Shown here: piece after piece, positions 1 through 12,111 of the stretch | Numbering within the stretch: the first letter of the stretch is position 1 | Layout: each line of letters opens with the position of its first letter | Assembly (NCBI GenBank): GCA_013399695.1 | Contig: VXAU01001757.1 | Coordinates: 1,893,616-1,957,615, forward strand | Direction: 5' to 3' | DNA from: Formicarius rufipectus | Lineage: Eukaryota; Chordata; Aves; Passeriformes; Formicariidae | Length of the DNA stretch: 64,000 nucleotides | Position numbers and translations under genes: made by a program | The notes under the pieces: model-generated | Seen by the model: the letters and a program-made list of their open reading frames with translations, nothing else | What the model was told of the DNA's origin: nothing | Databases searched by the model: none

Positions 1-371
1 TTACATCTCTTCTTTGAAAAATCCTTTTTTTCCTTATCAAAACACGTCAGTAAAACACAGAAAACATCTTCCAAAGATGCCCAGAGATGCCCTGAGGGCC
101 CCTTTATTCTGCCTGCTCTGAACATTTCATCCCTTGCTGATGCTTTGTCTGCCTTCCTCTGTTCTCCATCTGCAATCAGTAGTTCCTCAGCTGTGGTCCC
201 AGCAAAACAGCACTTTCTGAGAAGATACAGTATGGCTTCAAGTGGTTTTACTTAGAGTTAAAACCATCCTCTTTCCACTCCAGCGATGGTCTTCTTGTCA
301 TCACTGTACTTGGGCAAGGTGACAAGATCTCCACCTGAAGAGGACAGGTGAGAGGACAGATTCTGTGCTTC
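1..371. other. non-coding stretch, nothing recognised
   Basis: No open frame, repeat consensus or RNA gene could be recognised here. The sequence is unique-looking and of moderate base composition, and it ends where a CR1 fragment begins. Confidence 0.6.
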
Positions 372-773
372 AGGAAGGCTGAGAGAATGGGGATTGTTCA
401 GCCTGAAAACGAGGAGGCTTTGGGGTGACCTAATTGTGGCCTTTCAGTACCTGAAGGGAGCCTACAAGGAACATGGAGAGACAATTTACAAGGACCTGGA
501 GTGACAGGGCAAGGGGGAATGTCTTCAAGATGGAAAACAGTAGGATTAGATTAGATATTAGAAAAAAATTCTTTGCTATGAGGATGGACAGGCCCTGGCA
601 CAGGTTACCAAGAGAAGCTGTGGCCGCCCCATCCCTGGAAGTGTCCCAGGCCAGGTTGGACAGGGCTTGGAGCTGTCTGGGCTAGCGGAAGATGTCCTTA
701 CCCATGGCAGGGGGTTGGAACAAGATATTCTTTAAAGTGCCTTCCAACCCAAACAGTTCTATTATTCCATGAA
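372..773 (+). repeat. CR1 LINE 3' fragment
   Basis: This is the 3' end of an avian CR1 non-LTR retrotransposon in sense orientation. Hallmarks in order are a 'gaggaggctttggggtgacct' type upstream segment, 'aagggggaatg', 'agattagatattag', 'gcacaggttaccaagagaag', 'ctgtggccgccccatccctg', and the terminal 'cttccaacccaaacag' followed by a decayed octamer tail (attattccatga). The 70-residue open frame inside (473-685) is only translated CR1 sequence. The copy is 5'-truncated, as is normal for CR1, and moderately diverged. Confidence 0.93.
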
Positions 774-1879
774 GGGGTCCATCTGTCACCTCTGTTCCAG
801 CTAGTCAAGAAACCCAAGAGTTCAAAGTCCACCAGGAAGGGAAACTCCAGGTGAAGGTGCAAAGGAGTAAACTCAGGTAGACCAGAAGTGAGGTCTATTC
901 ACTCTGCTGGGGAGCTGGCCCTGAAAGCCCTCCAGAGAGGCACCCTGAAACTGTGAGTGTCCATGATACGAATCTCTCAGGCTCTGTTTTCTGCTCCCTG
1001 GTTCCCATGGCCCAGAGGCAGAGTGTTGGCATCCCAAAGAATGAGTCATCTACATTCAGCTCTTAGTTTTCTTTTCTTTCCAAGCGCTTGATGCATCCCA
1101 GAGCCCAGGTCTGTGCTGAGTATTAGCTCCTCCTCATGAACCCACATCTAACCTCTGCAGCACACAGAGCTGATGGCTCCCTAGTGTGTGTTTGCACCAA
1201 GCATGAAATAAGTTGCCCTTTGCTCACATTTCCAGCCTCCCAGATGAGGATAACAATGCCAGGGAAAGTCAGCTTCAAATTACCTTGCAAGACACAATGT
1301 GTGTGCCATTCCTCCAGGGAGACTCTACCTCCCATCCTCTATATGTTGTGGGTCAAAGTTCCAGTCCACATTTGCTCAGATAAAAGCAAATCTTGGGAAA
1401 ACAATCAAGAAATGCCATTCATTATTGAGGGGGAACTGGGGAATGGGTGGAAATTACTGGCAAAACGACTTGAAAGCCCTCCTGTTTTCTGAACATTTCT
1501 CTTTGGTTTCTTGCAGATTTGAAAGGTCGTTGGGAGCTAATGAACCTCAGATAGCAAAGCTGTCTCTTGTTTGTTTGTCATTTTGAGTTTTTCTGGTTGA
1601 TTAAGATCCATGCTGGCAGTAACGTATAAAATAGCAAATTTCTGTGAGTATAGTGAGGTCACATTTCCTACCCTGAAAAACTGCTGAACATGCCAGGAAA
1701 AATAGTTAGTCCCAAGGACTAACAAGCCAGCTCTCAGCAGAGGAAGCTTCTGAGTAGTTCTGTTATCCACATTTCTTTTTGTTATTCCTGGTTCCATAGG
1801 CTTTCAATGGTATTCCCTCAATACAGTGGTGTCCCAGATAATCTGTGCCCCAAGACAGGCTCATTCATTCTAGGGCTGC
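774..1879. other. non-coding stretch between CR1 copies
   Basis: Open frames of 70-118 residues overlap on both strands around 1123-1797, but they have no recognisable domain and no plausible splice or start context. I read them as chance frames. Confidence 0.55.
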
Positions 1880-2090
1880 CATAGAATGTTAGATCATTTG
1901 GGTTGGAAGGGACCTTGAAGATGATCTGATTCCAACCCCCCTGCCATGGGCAGGGACACCTTCCACTAGGCCAGGTTTCTCAGAGTTCCATCTGTCCTTG
2001 AACACTTCCAGGGATGGGGCATCCACATGTTTGGGCAACCTGTACCATATATTTGAGAATGGTAAGATGTGTTTCCTTCTCCATCTGAGG
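1880..2090 (-). repeat. CR1 LINE 3' fragment
   Basis: An antisense CR1 3' end. Reading left to right it runs from a decayed tail ('atagaatgttaga'), through 'ttgggttggaagggaccttg', 'ccatgggcagggacacc' and 'ccttgaacacttccagggat', to a truncated 5' side. It belongs to the same broad subfamily as the copy at 372-773. Confidence 0.93.
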
Positions 2091-4228
2091 GTTCATGTGG
2101 GGTGAGTTTGAGGACTTTCTTCTGGCTGGTCACTCATTTGGAGTAGCAAGAACAGAAGTCCAAATGCACAGATCACCTCCACAGCACAGGCCAGAGAGTC
2201 CTGCACATCTGGACACTTCAGCCCTTTCACATCGGTGCTGTCCAGCTGCCTGGTGCAAAGCAGAGTGGGCATTGCATCCAAGTATTGACAGCCCAGTTGT
2301 CAGAGACTGTCACACCAAGCTGGAAAGTGATGGAACCTCTAAAAATGCCCATTACTCTGAAGCAATTAGCTCTAAAAAAGTATCCTGGCTGCAGACTCAG
2401 CTGTGTACAGGACATCCTGGTCTGCACAAACTCTGAGTGTAAGCAAGAAATGTGCCCCAGAAGAGTTATATGTCATATAATACACCAGAGCAGGGGAGGC
2501 TGGATGACTCCCGGATTTGTCAAATTCATTCTACTTTGCATTCATGCTGGCAAATGTTAGTCAAAAGTATGTTAATACCCCTAAGTCACCACCATGACTG
2601 ATGACTCATATTAGTCCCATCCCACTGGAGAGCCCTTGAAGGCTGATTCTCTTGCTTTTATCAGAGGAATCACATCTCTCCTCTTACAGCTTCAGCTCTG
2701 AACCCAAGTGACTGTGGTAAAAATAAAGAAAGAAATTCAAATTCCATTTACCTGCTCCTGCTCCCAACCCACTCAGAGCTAAAGGACAAACACATCAGCA
2801 TGCTCTTTCCCTTCACCTCCCTGTTTAGGAGAGCTCAGGGCTCTCAGCACAGTGCTGAGCAACACCTGCTGTTTCTGCTGAAACCCTGGTGAAGCTGAAG
2901 GTGCCTCAGCATTTGCTGAACATCAGACCCCTCCCAAGAGCTGTTGACTGAAGTGGGAACTTGCTGTTTCCACTCATACCACAAGTGAAATAACCCTGGG
3001 GAAGGAAATCTTTCATGATGGAAGCATTTCTGTTTGTACACCAAATGCATGGGTTTGCAGGCACTTCAGGGGACCCTTCAGACATAACTGTGAACATTCA
3101 TTGCTTTGTCTCTGTCAGAGGCAGTGCCCACTGCAGAGCTAAGAGAAGCCTAAAGCAAGTGAACAGTGACCCTGCAGATCCAGCTCAAAGTATTTTAAGT
3201 GTTTGGGCTCTGTTTCTACCAACCTGAACCCCAGGGCTTGATATGGCCCACATCTACCTCCTCCTAGTTGGGGGGGAACTATTTCAGACCCCTACCACAA
3301 CAGCCTGTGCTCATTTCCTTGTGCTCATGGACAGCACACCTGTAGTGCTGATGTGTCCACAGATTGCCACCCATCCACAGTGTCCCAGAGCTCACCACCC
3401 AAACACAGGGAAGGCTTGGCCAGAGCCCAGCCAAAATCTGGGCCAGCAAACCATGACCAGCTTAGATATAACTACATGAAATTTCTTTAATGGGCAGGGA
3501 TGGGGATCTTGAAGAGAAACATAGTAAAGAGTGTGAGTCCCCCTGTTCACCTCAGCATCTGCTCAGCATGTCATGGGGAGCCACCATCATCACACAGCTC
3601 CTCTTACCTACCCAGACAGCATCCACCAACGTGAGGGTGTGTTTGCTCTCCAGTCCAGGCAAAGCAGGGGCTGACAAGGGGCCAAACATTGGGCACACAA
3701 AATTCAGAGCTTCTTTTATACTTCTTACCTAGTCCAATGCTAAACTCTCTTGAGCTTCCAAAGCAGTGAGCGCTGTGGAAAAATAAATCCCTTTCCACCC
3801 TCCCCATCAACACTCCTGCCTTTTCCTGCTGTAAGCAGACCTCTGTTGAGTGGTGTCACCTCACCAACTCTGACCCTTCCACTGGATTTGTTTCCTGCTC
3901 CCACGGGGAACACGGAGCAGATGTTCAACCACACGCGGCAGCACCACGAAGGGGCACAGGCCATGGGGGCGAAGGTGGATTCCACACTCCACTGCAGTTG
4001 CAGGATGGATTTGGGTGGACAGAGTACAATTATCCACATCTGCTTTTTCTCCAGACATGAATCTTTTGAAACAGTACCAGCACCTAGCACATATTAAGCA
4101 TTATACATGTTCAAAGCACAAACAGTAATGTTTATGCCAAAAAATGTTTGAACTTGCAGTAATTAATAGCAAGCAGGGAAATTGCATAAGTGAGGGGTTG
4201 TTTTCCAGCTTTAATTCACAGGAGCAGC
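2091..4228. other. non-coding stretch, short chance frames only
   Basis: Several frames of 60-116 residues occur on both strands. The block at 3850-4060 is slightly richer in CpG and open in both orientations (for example 3740-4090 on the minus strand), but no domain or splice pair supports an exon. No transposon consensus was recognised. Confidence 0.5.
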
Positions 4229-4261
4229 TTTTTTTTCTTTTTTCTTCCCCCTCCCCCCCCC
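4229..4261. repeat. T/C-rich simple repeat
   Basis: A polypyrimidine tract runs from a T-rich half into a C-run of nine or more bases. It is low-complexity sequence likely to vary in length. Confidence 0.85.
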
Positions 4262-4532
4262 TTCATGAACCACTTAATGAAACTAAGTGATATAAATGTT
4301 AGACACAAGCTTACCTAGTGTCATACACATTTTTAATACACAGGTAAATGTATATATATGTATAAAAAACCCCACAAAACTCACACTTTGGATATGAAAC
4401 TTTGGTCCAGCCCATCTCCATCCAGCTCAGATAATGGTACCTGACTCAGCAATATTTCCTATTTCCCAAGGTGTGGGATCCAAAAAGAACAGGATACATC
4501 ACCCCATTACTGAAAAACAAAAAAGACCTCAA

Positions 4533-4596
4533 AAACACACACACACACAAAACAAAACAAAACACCAAAAAACCAACCAACAAAAAAAAAAAAACC
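4533..4596. repeat. (CA)n microsatellite with A-rich tail
   Basis: About seven CA units are followed by (AAAAC)-like units and an A-run of about 13 bases. This is a compound simple repeat. The 104-residue frame crossing it (4471-4785) is low-complexity Lys/Thr/Asn and not a protein. Confidence 0.9.
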
Positions 4597-6737
4597 CACA
4601 GAGAAGATTATAATATACATGGTTTGGTAGGATTGTCCTTGTGCCTCCTGCTGCCACCTCTGCTTCCAGAAAAGCATCGATGTCATTTGACAAGCTCATA
4701 TGGGATCAAACCTGAGAGTTGTGGGGAGTGTAAGAGCCTCAGACCCCATCAGCTGGTCAGAGTGGGCACATTCCTCAAGATCTAACACCTCTATGCACTG
4801 CTCCCCTACCAATCCACAGCCTTCATACACAGAATTTGATAAAGAGAATTTGCTTGAAAAGAGGGTGTTGCACATCCAAGGGCACAGGGTGAGCCTGGTT
4901 TTCTGAGCCTGACCAGGATGGAGTTGAACAGGCAGCACTCACTGGAGCAGCTGCAGGAGCCTGGGATGGTTTTTCAAAAGAGCAGTAGGCATTGTGTTGG
5001 GAAAACAAAAAAGAAGCCATGTCTCTGGACAACTCCTGGAGCAAGAATTCATTTTTCTCCCTCCTTTCTCCTAAAACTTCAACACTGGCCAACATTTGGA
5101 GCAGTGGTGGCACACTGGAGAACTCACCAGAGCTCCAGGGCCTGCTTCTCATTTGTGTATTTACATAAATTTCCATATGGCATGGAAAAACAATAAAGAG
5201 AAACAGGGATGTAATTTTGTAATTTTCCATGGATTTGAGTTTTTTTTTTTCCTGCAAGTGGCCAAGCACCCTCTGCCTGATCCAGCACAAGGGCCTCAGC
5301 TTCAAATTCCACCTGTGCTGAGGGGTCTGGGGCTGTGGCTCTCCAAGAGGCAGCACAGGATGATGGCAAGAGCACAAGCATTTTTTAACGGCTGGATACA
5401 TCTTCTTAGAGATGCTGCAGGGATAGGAGCCTTGGAAACAGGAAAGGATGGAGAAAGAAACTGCTCGAGGAGTTGCCAGGGCCATGGTGCAGAAGCAGGG
5501 AGTGTCTTGTTGAAATGCAGTTCGTGGCTGGGTGTTGGACGTGCTCAGCAAGGAGCTGCAGCCTTGCCTTGATCTGACAGGACCCACCTCACACACAGAG
5601 ACACCACCTACACCAAACACCACATCAGGCTGGGCCCTCTCTTCCCTCCACATGTTTTCACTGGCAGGGAAGCTTGAAGGAAAGCCTGAAGCATCCCAAG
5701 CCCACCTTCCAGACTGGGAAGCGGGTTGGTCCTCACTTGTCCCAGGAAGGGATGAAGGGATGCAGGAGAATGAAAGGCAACGTGAAGCCTTCTGGATGTG
5801 TGGAGGGAAGAGAGAGGCACTAAGGGTCCTGAAACTTTGTTGTTGTTGTTAAACTATAATCCAAGGAAACAAACTAAATTTCCACCCTGCCAAGGCACCC
5901 TCACACAACTTCAGTTACGATACCTTTTCTAGGCACAATTGAATGGAGCAGGCTGCTTGAACCTTCCCTACAGCAGGGTCCCGGTGGGGTTAAGGCTTTC
6001 TGAACTCTCCTTGCCCAACTTTCTCCTCCTCTCCTGCTCGGAGCTGGAGGGGAGACTGACTCATTTGGTTAAAAATAAAAACACTGCTATCTAAACTTTA
6101 ATGGCTTTGTTTCTCATTGCTGCAGGCAGTGGTTCATATGCATTCCAAACAGCACTTTGACTGCAAATGTACCGTTTTGGAAGCTATTCCACCTGAAAAA
6201 CAGTATCTTTCATCTCTCTGCCTTGCACTGTTGGGGGCTGGGAGCACACCCATCCTGGCTCGGCAGATGCAGGGAGGTGCTGGGGTGGAAAAGAGGAAAG
6301 CTGGCTCTGCTGCAAGGATGGTGCTGGAGAACCCAAGGGCTGGGGATGGAGAGCAGCATGCTGCTGTGCTGGGAGTGCTGATGAGGCTTCAGCAGCTGCT
6401 GGAAGAGGGATTATTTGAAATGTTTGGACAGGGGGTGATGCCGAACCCTGCCACATGCAGGATGTAGGAGAGGCCAGCCCAGCTCTATCGCTCTGGCCCC
6501 TGAAGACCTCCCACCCAGAGATTTCACTGCCCAGAGAATCCCCTGTGCACCCAGAGCAATCTTTCCGTATTGCATGCACTGATGTACATGTCCAGTTGAG
6601 TATTCCTCGCCCAGGGATCGATGGCAAGGAAGAGGGGACAGATGGAGCCGGAGGTGGCTCTGCTACCCAGCACACACACGCTGCGCCAGCATCGGCTGCA
6701 CGCTCTGGTGGCCCCTGTTGAAGCTTCTTCTATGACA
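4597..6737. other. non-coding stretch containing an unusually long minus-strand open frame
   Basis: The minus strand is open for 276 codons from an ATG at 5653 down to 4823. The translation is Ser/Pro/Leu-rich with no recognisable domain. The plus strand of the block is purine-rich, which depletes stop codons on the other strand. A small GTT run lies near 5838-5851. I do not call a gene. The rest (5854-6737) shows only shorter overlapping frames on both strands. Confidence 0.5.
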
Positions 6738-6890
6738 CAGAATCACAGAATCACAGACTGGTTTGGCTTGGAAGGGACCTTTAAAGGCCATCTAGTCCAA
6801 CCCCTCTGCCATGTGCAGGGACATCTTCAACTAGACCAGGCTGGTCAGAGTTCCCCTCCAACCTGGCCTTGAATCTTCACCACTACTTCT
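6738..6890 (-). repeat. CR1 LINE 3' fragment
   Basis: An antisense CR1 3' end with a well-preserved octamer-type tail ('acagaatcacagaatcacaga'). It continues through 'tggcttggaagggaccttta', 'ctagtccaacccctctgcca' and 'caacctggccttgaa', then decays. Confidence 0.93.
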
Positions 6891-7319
6891 CTTTCCAGGA
6901 GAGCTGTCTTAGGCCACATACTCCATCCCCTGCTCAAATGCACACATATTCCCCTTGGATGCACAAATCCCACACAGAGCACAGGTTTCCTTGTGTTTTT
7001 GAAATGGAATGGCCACTTTGAGGTCTGGGATAGGTGGTATGTGCAACCATCATCACTCCAACCCCGTGCTGTGAAAAGCAGCATGGTTGGGCTGGTGGCC
7101 CCACTTCTAATGTTGAGTTGCTCCATTTGTTCAGGTCTTTTTGTCTAACCACTGAATAGCAGTTCCCTGTATTGCTCCTGCTCCCACAGAAATCAGGGAT
7201 GAGCCTGTTCTTACATCTGGTTTAAAAGGGACAGACAAAGGAATCTGAGTTGGGGGTCACAACAGGATGGTCAAATAACCGGTGCTCAAAGGGGGTAAGG
7301 TATTCATCTCATGCCTATA
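6891..7319. other. non-coding stretch, nothing recognised
   Basis: Only short frames without recognisable content are present, and no repeat consensus could be assigned. Confidence 0.5.
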
Positions 7320-7560
7320 ATGACTTTGTGGTGTTACCCTAGCAACTAATGCTTGGAGATGATGCAATCAAATTTGGGAAGGATGTGATTAGAAATGACA
7401 GGCAAGGGGAAACAAAGGGAAGCAAAGTTGCTGTGGCAGCTGGGATGCAGTGCTCGGTGTGTGATGTGTGTGTCGGGGCTGCGAGATATTATTCCGAGCA
7501 ATTACACTAAATATCATATTCGATTTGCCAGCTAATTACAGAATATCACTCAGTGCTGCT
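7320..7560. promoter_or_regulatory. candidate regulatory element with RFX-type X-box
   Basis: An AT-rich, non-repetitive block carries a near-palindromic X-box at 7333-7346 (gttacc, two bases, agcaac). Downstream it has several homeodomain-type cores (attaca, taatta, 'gctaattacag') and isolated CpGs in otherwise AT-rich sequence. This composition is typical of conserved vertebrate non-coding elements, but conservation could not be tested here. Confidence 0.35.
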
Positions 7561-9360
7561 GTCCAGCCCGTCCCTGCTCTCCCCACTTTGGGAGGCCAGG
7601 GAATGGTACTCTCATTAACCTGCCTGTGTTTGATCTGCTTGTGCATTTTCAAGTGGCACCTGCCCAGCACAAACTTCCATTTGTTTTTTCCCGCTCTTTG
7701 CACATTCCCTTTCCCATTTCACAGTCCCCTCTCATCCAGAGACCTGCTGCTCTCCCTTGGAAGTTACCCATCTCTGTCTTTGGATCCCTCCAAGGGAGAA
7801 GTGCAGAAGAGCATCATAAAGGGGAGTGCTTCTTTTTGGGCTGCATGTACGTGGCTGCAAGTGCTCAGCCAGCCTTTAATCCCATGTGCAACAGCCTTGG
7901 TAGGCCTGTGCACCACCTGAGGACTAGCAACTCAAGAATATGATGCTTAAATATAATTTAGGCCTGCCCTGCTTTAAGCACAGCTGCCCAGATGTTCTGC
8001 CAGCTTCACATACCCACATGATTTGATGTAGGATATGTAGCTAAGCCACAAGCAGTTTCACTGGATGGCATGGGGGGACACCCTGTCCACCCGCAAAGAG
8101 ACACCCTGATTACCCTCACCCCTCTTATTTGGAGGGGGTGGCAGGGCCAAGGATGCAAAGTGTCCATGAGCTCTGTCCACAAGCACTTTGATCTTGGTTT
8201 ATTTATCTGACATGGGGATGCACTCAGGGCTCTGCTCCTCTGCTCCTGGAAATAATTGCCCTGGAAAGGAGAAAGAATTGAGTGAAAAACAGGGAATAAA
8301 GACTTGCACTGTAAATATTACTGATGATTCATAATCCCTACTTCTCAGAATTTCGGGTTTCTTAACTATTATCCCTCTCACAGGAAGCCCCAGCTGTTCT
8401 TTTGACAGTTTTATGTGACCCAGCAGGCACTTTTCATTCATTCATTTTCACTGGAAAAACAAGAGGCTCAATTCTCTGTTGCTCAGTACCTGGTGGTGTC
8501 ATTAGCCTGGTGCCGAGGATGAGGAGGGGGAATGGGAAGAGAGAAGAATCACTGCTGCTCTGATGTGACATGTCTTTACAGCCATCCATGCTGTCCTTGG
8601 CTGTCATACATATCTGACAGCAACCAGTGTCACCTCAAGGGTGCAGAAACCAAATGTTTTCAAAGAAGCACTGAGAAGGACAAAGACCTGATGCCACTTC
8701 TCTCCCAGGCCCTCCAGCCTTGTCTCTTCTGCCAGAAGAAGACAGGATGAGTGGAAATACGCGTTATTTGGCACATTTGAAGTTCCTTGTGGTGACAGGA
8801 TTCCTTGGTGGATGGTCAAGATGAACTCTGATGTTGTCTCTTATTAGCACATGTATTTGGGACAGAGCAGGCAGTTCCTCACTTGGGGTTGTGACATGTA
8901 ATTTAGCCACTGGGTAAATATGTTTAACTATAGTCTCTCTGGTTTTGGCATCCCAAAAGGATCCCTCACCCTCCTCTCCAGTAGCTCCTCCCCCAGGAGG
9001 GAGCTGAGGCCAAACTGAGGGGCAGACGGTTCTGACTCACCTATTTCTCATATTTTTGGTCTTTCTAGAAAGCTCAAGAAAAGGCTCCACCTCCCATCCT
9101 CCTGTGAGGGCACTGTGACCCTGTGCTGGCCAGGACAGTGGACAGACCTCACCATAACCTGCCACACTCCCAAAAACCTCCAGCTTCCCTTTCCTTCTGA
9201 CTTAATCCAGATGATAGCATCAATAAGATGCCAGGGGGTGGGGACCAAGGTTTGGGCTTCAGCTTTCACTTCAGGGACACCTCTCTGGTCCCACATCTAC
9301 ATCTTCCTTGTCATCCCCAAGAGGTGTCCAGCCTGGCTCTCTCGGGCTGATATGTTCTAC
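7561..9360. other. non-coding stretch, nothing recognised
   Basis: Frames of up to 150 residues (7468-7920) are Leu/Ser/Pro-rich with no known motif. No transposon or RNA gene was recognised. Confidence 0.5.
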
Positions 9361-9690
9361 AGCTACCTGAAAGGAACTTGTAGCCAGGTAGGAGTTGGTC
9401 TCCTCTCCAAAGTAACAAGCAATAGAAGACGAAATGGCCTCAAGTGGTTCCAAGGAAGGTTTAGATTGGATTTTATGAAACATTTCTTCACCAAAAGGAT
9501 GTAAAGCACTGGCACAGACTGCCCAAGGCAGTGGTGGAATCACCATCCTGGAGGGATGTAGAAGATATGTGGATGTGGTACCTGGGGACATGGTTAGTGG
9601 TGGCCTTGGCACTGCTGGGTTAATGGTTGGACTTGATGCCCTAAGAGGGCTTTTCCAACCTAAATGATTCCATCATACTGTGATTTTATG
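9361..9690 (+). repeat. CR1 LINE 3' fragment, second subfamily
   Basis: A sense CR1 3' end of the subfamily with 'gtacctggggacatggttag', 'tgctgggttaatggttggac', 'ttgatgccctaagagg' and the terminal 'cttttccaacctaaatgatt'. A decayed octamer tail follows (ccatcatactgtgatt). The upstream part includes 'atttcttcaccaaaaggatg' and 'gcactggcacagactgccca'. It differs in sequence from the subfamily at 372-773. Confidence 0.93.
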
Positions 9691-10308
9691 CTGGTGCTCC
9701 ACATCAGCAGGGAACCAAAGCACCTCCTCTTTCTGCCTCTCCTGCAAGGCAGCACTTCAATATCAACCTCCTCTCCCCAGCCCTCTCCTGGGAAAGCCCA
9801 TCCTGCATCCAAGAGCAAGTTGTGTTGAATGGCTGGGGCTGGGACACAGTGAGCCCCAGTGGGTGTGTGTGAGCACCATGGGCCTCCAACACTCAGCCAG
9901 ATCCAGCCACGAGGGGATGTGAGAGGGGGAGAACAGCTGAGGAGGCAGCAAACAGGAGCAGGGGAGCTGCTACTGCCAGATGGGGCACAGGGAGCCAAAC
10001 TTCATTTGAATTGCTCGCAGGCTTAGCAGCCAGGCAGAAAGAAATCATCACAAATCCATCTAATGCAAACTAATGCTGGTCATTAGGAAGCAGGCTGGAA
10101 GAGCACTGCCTGCATCAGGGAAAAGATATTAGGAAGAAAGTTTCTGAGCAGATTTCTGAGCCAAAATAGATCATCTCTGAGCAATTTGTTCTTCGTTTAC
10201 TTTTGTTCTCCAACCTGGGGGAGGGAGAGTTGGTTTTTTGTTTTCATTTTTCCCCACATAGTACTCTGGGATGATCTTGCATGTACTGAGCCAGGTTTTC
10301 AGCAATTG
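9691..10308. other. non-coding stretch, nothing recognised
   Basis: Overlapping frames of 62-112 residues on both strands have no recognisable domain. Confidence 0.5.
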
Positions 10309-10420
10309 TAGAATCATAGAATCATGGAATCAGTTGGGTTGGAAGGGAAATTAAAGATCATCTAGTTCCAGCCTCACTGCCATGAGCAGGGACACCTTCC
10401 ATCCAAACTGGCTTGTTGGA
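10309..10420 (-). repeat. CR1 LINE 3' end, short
   Basis: An antisense CR1 terminus with an intact tail ('tagaatcatagaatcatgga'), 'tgggttggaaggg', 'gatcatctagttccagcc' and 'gagcagggacaccttcc'. Only about 110 bp remain before the element is truncated. Confidence 0.92.
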
Positions 10421-11564
10421 CAGAGCACAATGATTGTGGCTGTCAGCAAAATGCCCAGTCCCCTGACATGTCTTTAAAGCAGAGCAGCCCTTCCCTCCAC
10501 ACATCAAGGGTAATAACTATAACTGGGGTGATGCAGCTCTGGAATGGAAAACAGAACAGTCCTGTCCGTGCCTGGCACTGACCACAGCCCCTTCCCCACT
10601 AACACACCAGTGCTGTACCAAGAAACAAATGCTTTTGATGATCATTTGCAAAAATAAGCAAATCAATAATTCTCTCTCAGCCGCAGACCTTGGATAAGTT
10701 CTCCCAACTCTCCTGTCCAAGAGATTAAAATCTTCGAGAAATAATACATTTTCCCCCAAATCACCCCTTTCAATTCTTCAAAGGGATTTCAGTGTCAAGA
10801 CTCTTTCCACCCAGGCAAACACAGAACCGACCACAGCACTGCCCTACACTGCGGGACACCGTCCAGGTTCTTGGCAAGGAAGGAGTTAATATGTTTGACT
10901 TGAATAAGCCCAATTGCATCCAGACTGGGCTCATCTGGAGAGAATCACTTTATCAGGAGAGGTTATGAGGAAAAGAAACTCTTAAAAGACTCTGGAGCAG
11001 CGAGTGGAGCTGGCAGGGAGTTGTGTTTTTGGAGCCCGGAGCAGGCGCGTGTTGTGGAAGTCTCTGTTGATCTCCTTGAGGGGCAGATTTCAGTGCTCTG
11101 TGCTCACTATTAAAGCTGAAGTTTGGGGGTGATGGCAGGGGAGGGCAGAGAGGGGGCTGTGCAGCCAGACAGAACTTTTGATGTTGTTGTGATCGGGGAC
11201 TGTTGAAAACCTCCTTGTTCTTCATAAAACTATTTCTCATATCAAAAGCGATTTTTTTTTTTTACTGTTTGCTAAAATGTAAAGATTTTTTTCAAATAGT
11301 TACTGAAATGCTTTTGTTTTGGGTCAATCTGCAGGTTTAGTTTCAAATCAGCCAAAACAAGGAAACATCTGGGATCATGCAAATACTGTTTTATGTCCTA
11401 GCCTTTTCCTTTCTGGTGTAATATGCATGAGCAACAGTTCTGCTGAGCAAAGGGTTCTTTTCCTTTTCCAATTTAGAAAAAAATAGAAGTTCAAATATAT
11501 CTTAAATAAAACCCTTCTTAGACTTCAAAAACAAAAAGTCCCATTGAGCAAGACTTTATCAGCT
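10421..11564. other. non-coding stretch; T12 run
   Basis: A homopolymer of 12 T lies at 11252-11263. The section 10860-10980 is AT-rich and could be regulatory, but no specific evidence was found. No gene was recognised. Confidence 0.5.
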
Positions 11565-11840
11565 ACAGGACAAGGGGGAATGGCTTCAGATTGGAAGACA
11601 GTAGGTTTACAGTAGATACTAGAAAGAAATTCTTGGCTGTGGGGGTAGGCAGGCTCTGGCACAGGTTGGTCAGAGAAGCTGTGGCTGCCCCATACCTGGA
11701 AGTGTCCAAGGCCACGTTGGACAGGGCTTGGAGTATCCTGGGCTGGTGGAAGGTGTTCCTGCCCATGGCAGGGGGTGGGATGAGATGATGTTGAAGGTCC
11801 CTTCCAACCCAACCCGGTCCATTCATGGATGATATGATAA
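11565..11840 (+). repeat. CR1 LINE 3' fragment
   Basis: A sense CR1 3' end of the same subfamily as 372-773. It has 'gacaagggggaatggcttca', 'tagaaagaaattcttggctg', 'agagaagctgtggctgcccc', 'tgcccatggcagggggtggg' and 'cccttccaacccaaccc'. The tail is decayed. Frames on either strand here are translated CR1. Confidence 0.93.
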
Positions 11841-12024
11841 CATGGTGGCTGCAGCATCTGGAGGCTGTCATTGATCCTCAGCTTCAAACCTCACCCTTTA
11901 GGTGCAGGATGAGGCTCACAAGCTCTGGAATTTAGGCAGGGTTTTGGTTTAATTTCACAACTGCTAATTCATGGCTGTTTTGCCACTGCCATTCCCTCCC
12001 CCTCCTCCTTTCCCCTGACATGCC

Positions 12025-12111
12025 AAAAAAGAAAAAAAAGAAAAAAAAAAAAAGGCAAAAGAAAAGAGCTTAAACATATTTTGCTGTTAAACCACTTTTT
12101 TTTTTTTTTTT
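12025..12111. repeat. A-rich and T-rich simple repeats
   Basis: An A-rich tract interrupted by G (12025-12053) is followed 40 bp later by a T-run of about 16 (12096-12111). The two tracts form an imperfect inverted pair that could snap back. Confidence 0.85.

Noticed and set aside
473..685. Open frame inside a CR1 element
   Set aside because: The translated 3' part of CR1 is non-coding in the element. The same applies to frames at 11525-11887, 49111-49471, 52286-52609, 57933-58197 and 62162-62764.
3740..4097. Paired 115- and 116-residue frames on opposite strands with some CpG
   Set aside because: Both strands are open over the same DNA, no motif is recognisable, and no acceptor/donor pair was convincing.
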